Source of the DNA: Treponema sp. | Lineage (GTDB): Bacteria; Spirochaetota; Spirochaetia; Treponematales; Treponemataceae | Direction of reading: 5' to 3' | DNA length: 18,543 bases | Assembly (NCBI GenBank): GCA_016293005.1 | Contig: JAEDFA010000039.1 | Location: 1 to 18,543 of the forward strand | Part shown: positions 8,805-14,376 of the stretch, one piece after another | Layout of the letters: each line of letters starts with the position of its first letter | Position numbering within the stretch: the stretch's first letter is position 1 | Program-made: the position numbers and the translations under genes | Notes under the pieces: generated by a model | Database searches by the model: none | Told to the model about the DNA's origin: nothing | What the model saw: only the letters and a program-made list of their open reading frames with translations

Positions 8805-9144
8805 AATAAAACCGTTCGATATAATAATTTTTGTTTCGATTCTCGTGTTTTCAGCATTTCTCATAAAAAATTCATTTTCCATCAAGAACAAAAACACTGT
8901 AACTGTAAATGCTGATGGAAAAATCTACAAATATTCACTAGAAAAAGACGGAATTTACACGGTTTCTGGAGCGATTGGAAAAACTACTTTTCAAATTCAG
9001 AATAAAAAAGTTAAAATAACAGATTCCGCCTGTGAAGGAAAAAACTGCGTAAATCAAAAATTTTCTACACCAATCGTGTGCCTTCCAAACAAAATTATTA
9101 TTACAATAGAAGAAAACGGAGAATTCGATGGAATTTCGCAATAA
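8797..9144 (+). CDS. NusG domain II membrane protein (EetA-like)
   Basis: This 115-residue protein has one N-terminal membrane anchor (about residues 7-26) and an extracytoplasmic NusG domain II fold of roughly 80 residues. The family hallmark is present: CxxxxC (Cys79, Cys84), then IVCLPNKI with Cys95. The biochemical role of the domain is not established. In Listeria, a NusG domain II protein (EetA) works with a Gx-transporter protein (EetB) in flavin-based extracellular electron transfer. Here it overlaps the MATE gene by 8 bases and the following Gx gene by 17 bases, a tight translational coupling that supports a common complex. The symbol eetA is not assigned because the match rests on domain type and neighbours only. 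Confidence 0.88.
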   Translation: MNKIKPFDIIIFVSILVFSAFLIKNSFSIKNKNTVTVNADGKIYKYSLEKDGIYTVSGAIGKTTFQIQNKKVKITDSACEGKNCVNQKFSTPIVCLPNKIIITIEENGEFDGISQ

Positions 9145-10111
9145 AATCCCAGAATCAGAATCCGAAAAAATTTCATATTTCACCGCATTGTCTCTGATTT
9201 TTTCGTACGCAGAACTTTTTATCCCAAGAATCATTCCTTTTTTAAAATTCGGGCTTTCAAACATCGTAATTTTAAGCGCATTTTCACTAAATTTTTCCTC
9301 ATTTTTCATTCTAACAATTTTAAAATCAGTCTGTTCATCAATTTTTTCAGGAACGATTTTTACACCATTTTTCTTAATTTCACTTGCTCAGTCAGTTTTA
9401 AGCGGAATTTTTATGTTTTTTCTTTTTAAACTGAACAAATTCTGTCACGAAAAATTTTTAAGCTTCTACGGAATTTCAATTTGCGGCTCAGTTTTAAGCG
9501 GAATAATTCAAACTTTTCTCGTTTCGCTCTATCTCGGAAAAGAAATTTTTTCTCTTATGGGAATAATTTTGATTTTCAACCTGATTTCTGGAATCTCGAC
9601 GGCATTCTTAAAAAATTTTTTCAAAATCCCGGACAAAATTCCGCACCTTGCAGAAAGAAGCCGAAAAAAAATCTCAAAAAAAAATGCCGCAATAATTTTT
9701 CTATTTATTGTAAGCGCGTTCAGCATTTTTTTCTTTGAAAATCTTTATGTTTTAATTGTAATAACATTTGTATGCGTTATTTTTCAAATTTGCTCCGGAA
9801 GAAAATTCAAGATTCTTCCGCACATTCTGCTATGGATTTTTATAATTTTTACTTCACTTTTAAGCGTAAACGGGAAAATGCTTTTTTCAATTGGAAATTT
9901 TTCAATCACTGAAGGCGCGCTTCTTTCTGGAATTAAAAAATCTTTGAAACTTTCGGCAATTACAGCACTAAGTCAGGCTAGCGTCAAAATAGACTTTTCG
10001 CTTCCGGGAATTCCTGGAGACGCGTTTGAATATTTTAAAATTCTACTTCAAAAATTTAATTTGCACGACGGAAATTTAATTCAGAAAATAAAAAACGCTT
10101 TTCAAAATTAA
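9128..10111 (+). CDS. Gx transporter (EetB-like) with EcfT-like C-terminus
   Basis: This is a 327-residue polytopic membrane protein. Residues 13 to about 165 match the Gx transporter family (formerly 'heptaprenyl diphosphate synthase component I'), with the characteristic PRIIPFLKFGLSNIVIL segment (about 33-49) and LKSVCSSIFSGT (about 65-76); this family resembles substrate-binding S components of ECF transporters. After a basic linker (about 176-186), residues 187-327 contain more membrane helices and NFSITEGALLSGIKKSLKL (about 257-275), which looks like the cytoplasmic coupling region of EcfT proteins. The usual EcfT coupling Ala-Arg-Gly motifs are not seen, so this part may be degenerate. 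A GGAG site lies 6 bases before the ATG. It overlaps the NusG domain II gene and ends 13 bases from convergent apbE. Confidence 0.85.
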   Translation: MEFRNKIPESESEKISYFTALSLIFSYAELFIPRIIPFLKFGLSNIVILSAFSLNFSSFFILTILKSVCSSIFSGTIFTPFFLISLAQSVLSGIFMFFLFKLNKFCHEKFLSFYGISICGSVLSGIIQTFLVSLYLGKEIFSLMGIILIFNLISGISTAFLKNFFKIPDKIPHLAERSRKKISKKNAAIIFLFIVSAFSIFFFENLYVLIVITFVCVIFQICSGRKFKILPHILLWIFIIFTSLLSVNGKMLFSIGNFSITEGALLSGIKKSLKLSAITALSQASVKIDFSLPGIPGDAFEYFKILLQKFNLHDGNLIQKIKNAFQN

Positions 10112-10124
10112 AAATCATCAAAAA

Positions 10125-11159
10125 TCAGTCGATTACGCAGATTTCAGAAAATTCAGAAAGAATTTCAATCTGACTTTCAAGCGGTGAAGTATACAAAATA
10201 GAACCGTCTTTTTGTAAAATTATCATCTGAAAATCTTTACGCTCTCTCCAAAAAGAAACTGCATTTTCTGAACCAATTATAAAAAGAGCCGTGCTCAAAG
10301 TGTCAGCGTAAAGACCGTTTTCACAAATTATGGTAACAGATTCAATTTCATTTTCAACCGGGAAACCAGTTTTTCCGTCAAAAATGTGAATGTATTTTTT
10401 TTGATTTTCATCCGTGAAAAACCTTTCGTAGCCGCCGCTTGTAATTACCATCTGATTTTTAACTTTTACCGCAAGAGAAATTTCGCCCCCGAAAGGATTT
10501 TTTATTCCGATTCGCCAGAAAGAAGAATCAGGCTTTTCACCAAACGCAATAATATTTCCCCCAAAATCGATTAACGCAGATAAAATATTATTCTCTGAAA
10601 GAATCTTTACGATTTCATCACTGGCAAAACCTTTCGCAACAGAGCCAAAATCAACACTCATCGAATCTTGAAGCTGAACAAAATTGTCGTCAAAAAACTG
10701 AATTTGTGAAAAATCAGTCTTTTTAAGAAGAAAATTGATTTTTTCCTGCGACGGAACATGATAATTCCCAGTCGTAAAACCCCACTCCCTGATTACAGGA
10801 AAAAGTGCAGGATTAAAATGTCCGTTAAAAATTTCTGCCATTTTTACACTGTAGGAAAGAAGACTGTAAGTTTCGCTGGAAACCTGAATTTTTTCTGAAG
10901 AATGATTCAATTTATAAATTTCACTGCTGGAATCTGTCGTCGAGAAAAGCGATTCAAGTTCAGAAAGCCGCGCCTTAATTTTTTGATTTACATTTTTGGA
11001 ATTTTCACCAAAAGTCTGAACAGAAACAAAAGTATTCATCGCCTGAAAAGATAAAGACGATTTTTGTAAATTCCTGCACCCGCACAGAACAAACGAAAAA
11101 ATCAGCAAAATAAAGCGTACTTCATTCTTTTTTAAAAATTCAGCAGAAAAATCAATCAC
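10125..11159 (-). CDS. apbE: FAD:protein FMN transferase, lipoprotein (ApbE)
   Basis: ApbE transfers FMN from FAD to a threonine or serine of acceptor proteins outside the cytoplasm; the related Treponema pallidum Ftp also hydrolyses FAD. The 344-residue protein has an N-terminal hydrophobic segment ending in a lipobox-like LCGC, predicting lipid attachment at Cys28. Family motifs are present: DFGSVAKG (about 170-177), DFGGN (198-202), HIFDGKTG (258-265, with Gly where Pro is usual) and YADTLSTALF (Asp286, Thr290: metal site). The start is a GTG overlapping the TGA of the upstream fusion gene (GTGA), with only a weak AGAG upstream, so translation is probably coupled. It converges on the EetB-like gene. 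No flavinylation acceptor motif was noticed in the window. Confidence 0.93.
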   Translation of the reverse strand: MIDFSAEFLKKNEVRFILLIFSFVLCGCRNLQKSSLSFQAMNTFVSVQTFGENSKNVNQKIKARLSELESLFSTTDSSSEIYKLNHSSEKIQVSSETYSLLSYSVKMAEIFNGHFNPALFPVIREWGFTTGNYHVPSQEKINFLLKKTDFSQIQFFDDNFVQLQDSMSVDFGSVAKGFASDEIVKILSENNILSALIDFGGNIIAFGEKPDSSFWRIGIKNPFGGEISLAVKVKNQMVITSGGYERFFTDENQKKYIHIFDGKTGFPVENEIESVTIICENGLYADTLSTALFIIGSENAVSFWRERKDFQMIILQKDGSILYTSPLESQIEILSEFSEICVID

Positions 11160-12976
11160 GAAAAAATCTCTTTTAATGCAAAAATCAATCTGTCATTGTC
11201 CTGACAATTCCTTACAGCGAGGCGAATAAACTGACCTTTTTCAAAACCTTTTTTTGACGATAAATCTTTAATTAAAATGTTGTAGCCATCAAGAAGTTTT
11301 TCTGCAAGTCCCAAAGAACCGATTTTTTCTGCTTCTCCTGAAAGTTTGCACAAAAGATAATTTGCCTGACTTTCATAAACTTTTACTCCAGGAATTTTTG
11401 ACAGTTCACTTGAAAAACGCCCTCTTTCTTCTGCAATTTTGTCGCACGCAGAACCGTAGAATTTTTTGTACTTATCAAAAATCTGAAGGAAAAATTCTGC
11501 AAAAGAATTTATATTCCAAATTGAAGTATTTTTCTGAATTTTTTCGATTAAAGATTCATCGCTTGAAACAAGAACTCCAAGCCTGATTCCCGGCACACCG
11601 TAACTTTTACTGATAGATTTTATAACAATTACATTCTTGTGTTTTGAAATCAATTCTTCATCGATAAAAGTAAAACGAATTTCAGGTTCTGCAAAATCGA
11701 CAAACGACTCATCTAAAATCAATTTAACATTTTTTGAAGAAAGCTGTTCAGCTAAAACAATGACTTCTTGTTTTGTGAAAAAATGTCCGCTTGGATTATC
11801 AGGATTAATCAGAAGAACATAAGATGCCGAATTTTCTTCTGCAGAACGAACAATATCTTCAACTGAATAAGAAAAATCTTCATTTGCAGGAAGCCAGACA
11901 GTATTTTCATTACCAAAGCGGTTAGGATATTCGTTAAAAGTAGGAAAAGGAACTACAACCTTTCCAGAACTCAATTCAGAAATACTTGCGATTAATTCTG
12001 CGGCTCCATTTCCGACCGCAATGTGTTCCGGTAAAACACCGAAAATTTTTCCTGCAAGAAGACTTTGCTGCTTATCACCCGACGGATAACTTTCAAGAAG
12101 AATGTCCGACATTTGTTTCATTTCGTTTACAAGGGATTTTGGCGGAAAATACGGATTTACAAGATAACAGAAATCGAGCATTGCAGGATAACGCCAATAA
12201 CCGCCGAAAGTTTTATACATACTTTCAAGATGCTCTTTCCCAGAAGAAAACCTTGTCGAAGCGATTTTTAAATCTGCCGGGTCATCGATTTCATACCATC
12301 TTGAACCGTCAACGAGATGAGCCTTTAATATATCGCCATCGAGATAAGAAATTACTTTCAAAACCGTTTCATAATATTCGTTTTTACTGTACGCCGTCTG
12401 ATACGCACTTAAAAAAGGCATATAAATGTTTTTTGAAAATTCTTTTGAAAATTTGTAAATATTGACAGTTTTATAGTAAGAATCGACTTTATTCCAGTCA
12501 AAGTCAGATTTTGAAACAATTCTTTTAATAGCTTTTTCTTCGTTTAAGACAGTTACAGTTCCGTCCATCCAGTTTTCAAAATGCGAAACAACTGCAAGAT
12601 TTTTTTCAGGGCTTGAAACGATTTCGCGGATAATTTCTTTATCAAAAATCAAGTCGCTTTCAAGCAAAATCGTGTCATCTGAAGAAAGAACATCTCTTGC
12701 AAGATAAAGAGAATAAATATTGTTTGTAGAATCGTAAACATCGTTATCGATAAAATCAATCTGAATCTGAGGATATTTTCCTTTCAAAAAATTTTTTAAA
12801 ACATCTTTTTTATAACCGACAACCATCGTAAATTTTTTGATTCCAGCGTAAATTAAAGATTCGATTGCATATTCGATTAAAGTTTTTCCGTTTACAGGAA
12901 CCATACATTTTGTTGCGTTTTTTGTGTAATTCCCTAGTCTTTTCCCCATTCCAGCGGCTAACATCAATGCCTGCAT
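11156..12976 (-). CDS. Nucleotidyltransferase/PLP aminotransferase fusion
   Basis: This is a 606-residue two-domain cytoplasmic enzyme. Residues 1 to about 243 are a LicC-like nucleotidyltransferase: LAAGMGKRLG (about 6-15), KCMVPVNGKTLIEY (23-36), LLESDLIF (Asp108) and YEIDDPADL (Asp231, Asp232). Residues from about 250 to 606 are a fold-type I aminotransferase near HisC and CobD: NPDNPSG (391-397), LDESF (Asp422), SISKSYG with the PLP lysine at 457, and GIRLG (Arg465). It probably makes a CDP-linked amino-alcohol phosphate: the PLP domain could form it (for example by phosphoserine or phosphothreonine decarboxylation, as in CobD) and the N-terminal domain activate it with CTP. That reaction is inferred. 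PntC fusions for aminoethylphosphonate are an alternative, but no phosphonate genes are present. A GGAG site lies 7 bases upstream; the end overlaps apbE. Confidence 0.88.
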   Translation of the reverse strand: MQALMLAAGMGKRLGNYTKNATKCMVPVNGKTLIEYAIESLIYAGIKKFTMVVGYKKDVLKNFLKGKYPQIQIDFIDNDVYDSTNNIYSLYLARDVLSSDDTILLESDLIFDKEIIREIVSSPEKNLAVVSHFENWMDGTVTVLNEEKAIKRIVSKSDFDWNKVDSYYKTVNIYKFSKEFSKNIYMPFLSAYQTAYSKNEYYETVLKVISYLDGDILKAHLVDGSRWYEIDDPADLKIASTRFSSGKEHLESMYKTFGGYWRYPAMLDFCYLVNPYFPPKSLVNEMKQMSDILLESYPSGDKQQSLLAGKIFGVLPEHIAVGNGAAELIASISELSSGKVVVPFPTFNEYPNRFGNENTVWLPANEDFSYSVEDIVRSAEENSASYVLLINPDNPSGHFFTKQEVIVLAEQLSSKNVKLILDESFVDFAEPEIRFTFIDEELISKHKNVIVIKSISKSYGVPGIRLGVLVSSDESLIEKIQKNTSIWNINSFAEFFLQIFDKYKKFYGSACDKIAEERGRFSSELSKIPGVKVYESQANYLLCKLSGEAEKIGSLGLAEKLLDGYNILIKDLSSKKGFEKGQFIRLAVRNCQDNDRLIFALKEIFS

Positions 12977-12999
12977 TTCAACACTCCAATTTTTAAAAT

Positions 13000-14244
13000 T
13001 TATTTTAAAGAATTCAAAACAGATTTTTGAACTTCAAGAAGATAATCAACCGTACTTGAAGCACATTTTTCTTTATTCTGCCATGCCTGAAGAGAAATTT
13101 CTTTTCTTCCATTTGAAAATTCTGTGCTTTCTATTGTTGAATCGATTATTTGCTTTATATTTGGAAAATCTTTTTCTTCGAGTTTTACACCCAATTTTTT
13201 TAACGCTTCAAAACGCCATAAAGGTTCATCTTCTATCCATGAAGCATCGTAAGGAGAATCATCAAATGATGTGTCTGCATAAATCAAAGGTCTGTCAAAA
13301 ACGAGTGTATAATCGAAAATAATTCCTGAAAAATCAGTGATGAGAATGTCGCTCTTTTTCAAAACATCAAAATTGTCATTGTCGAAATTCCATTCAAGGC
13401 GTGAAGAATTCGGGAAAGCTAGCATAAGTTTTTCCATCATTTCTTTTTCACTGACCATAGACTGAGGATGCGGTCGGATTATGATTTTGTACCCAGTTTC
13501 AACAAGTGAAGAAATGATTTTCTTTCCATAGCGTTTTAAAATAGCACTTTCACCCCAGGACGGTGCTAAAAGAACAATTTTTTCTGATTTTTCGCCTGAA
13601 CCTTCTTTTTCAAGCCGGGCTTTCATGGCATCAAGATAAGTAGAACCAGTAACTTTTAATTCTTTTTGAGGAAGATTTCTAAGTTTTTCAAGTTTACGAA
13701 TGTTTTCGCCTTGAAATTCCCCCGTTAAAAGAACTGAATCAAAATGGTCCATTCCGAACATACGGTAACCAAGCGCTTCATCCACGGCGTGAAAAATATG
13801 AACATATTTTTTGCACTGACGACTTCTTTTCCATTGAAGAACATCAAGACCTGGAGTCGTTGCAAGACAAACATCGGCATTCAGCATATTCATTTTTGCA
13901 AGCCCGCGATTTCCTTCACCGATGAATTCAGTCTTTACAAATTGAAATTTTTCTGACAAAGCCGGATCATCACTGCTCTGCGTATAATAAACAAGCGGAA
14001 TTTTACGATTTTCGAACTCATGAACAATCGGTGAAAAAACATTCCAATATCGTTTTGAATCTGAATAAATTACGATTCCAAGATGCGATTTGTCTAATTC
14101 AGTCTGTTTCCCGCGACCGATAATTGATTTTACTTTAATTATAAGTGCCCGAAGTCCGAAAACTGCCGTTGTTGCAAGCCCGATAAAAAGCGAAAAAAGC
14201 ATACTTCCTGTTCCCGGGTCGATATATAAAAGAAAATTTGTCAT
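13000..14244 (-). CDS. CDP-glycerol glycerophosphotransferase-like (TagF/TagB)
   Basis: Proteins of this family transfer glycerol or ribitol phosphate, or related groups, from a CDP donor to envelope polymers on the cytoplasmic face of the membrane. The 414-residue protein begins with an LYIDPGTGSMLFSLFIGL membrane hairpin (about 6-23) and a second short hydrophobic stretch, then a GT-B catalytic region: FHAVDE (His152, replacing the WHG of TagF), APSWG (227-231), IIIRPHPQ (His259), and LITDFSGIIFDY followed by FDRPLIYAD (about 301-324). The two histidines correspond in position to the TagF active-site pair. The ATG at 14244 is chosen because GGAG lies 6 bases upstream; a TTG at 14256 in frame overlaps that site. 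It heads an operon with the nucleotidyltransferase/aminotransferase (23-base gap) and apbE. Confidence 0.88.
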   Translation of the reverse strand: MTNFLLYIDPGTGSMLFSLFIGLATTAVFGLRALIIKVKSIIGRGKQTELDKSHLGIVIYSDSKRYWNVFSPIVHEFENRKIPLVYYTQSSDDPALSEKFQFVKTEFIGEGNRGLAKMNMLNADVCLATTPGLDVLQWKRSRQCKKYVHIFHAVDEALGYRMFGMDHFDSVLLTGEFQGENIRKLEKLRNLPQKELKVTGSTYLDAMKARLEKEGSGEKSEKIVLLAPSWGESAILKRYGKKIISSLVETGYKIIIRPHPQSMVSEKEMMEKLMLAFPNSSRLEWNFDNDNFDVLKKSDILITDFSGIIFDYTLVFDRPLIYADTSFDDSPYDASWIEDEPLWRFEALKKLGVKLEEKDFPNIKQIIDSTIESTEFSNGRKEISLQAWQNKEKCASSTVDYLLEVQKSVLNSLK

Positions 14245-14250
14245 TATAAT

Positions 14251-14254
14251 CTCC
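14251..14254 (-). promoter_or_regulatory. Ribosome binding site of the TagF-like gene
   Basis: GGAG on the minus strand, 6 bases before the ATG at 14244. It fixes the start four codons inside the longest open frame. Confidence 0.65.
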
Positions 14255-14312
14255 AAAATTTACAGTCAATTAAAAACACAATTTAATTTTTCTAACTAAA
14301 TTAATTTAAACA

Positions 14313-14339
14313 AAATGCAAAAATAATTATACTGCATTT
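14313..14339 (-). promoter_or_regulatory. -10 box in a hairpin upstream of the TagF-like gene
   Basis: Minus-strand TATAAT (14331-14326) is a candidate -10 for the TagF-like operon, about 80 bases from its start codon; its -35 is poor. It sits in the loop of an inverted repeat with 7-bp arms (14313-14319 and 14333-14339) and a 13-base loop. The hairpin is AT-rich and followed by TTTTGTTT on the minus strand, so it could instead be a weak terminator for the fusion gene upstream. Confidence 0.3.
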
Positions 14340-14376
14340 ATTTAAATCCTACTACTATTTTTTCTTGCTGAACAGA

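Noticed and set aside
8938..9309. 123-residue minus-strand frame opposite the NusG II and Gx genes
   Set aside because: Antisense to two genes with clear family motifs; no supporting signals.
3661..9700. Frequent GGAATT words suggesting an uptake-type repeat
   Set aside because: They fall mostly in frame as Gly-Ile codons in plus-strand genes and lack a longer shared core, so codon use explains them.
11986..12465. 159-residue plus-strand frame opposite the nucleotidyltransferase fusion
   Set aside because: Antisense shadow of a well-supported two-domain enzyme; no motif, promoter or ribosome site.
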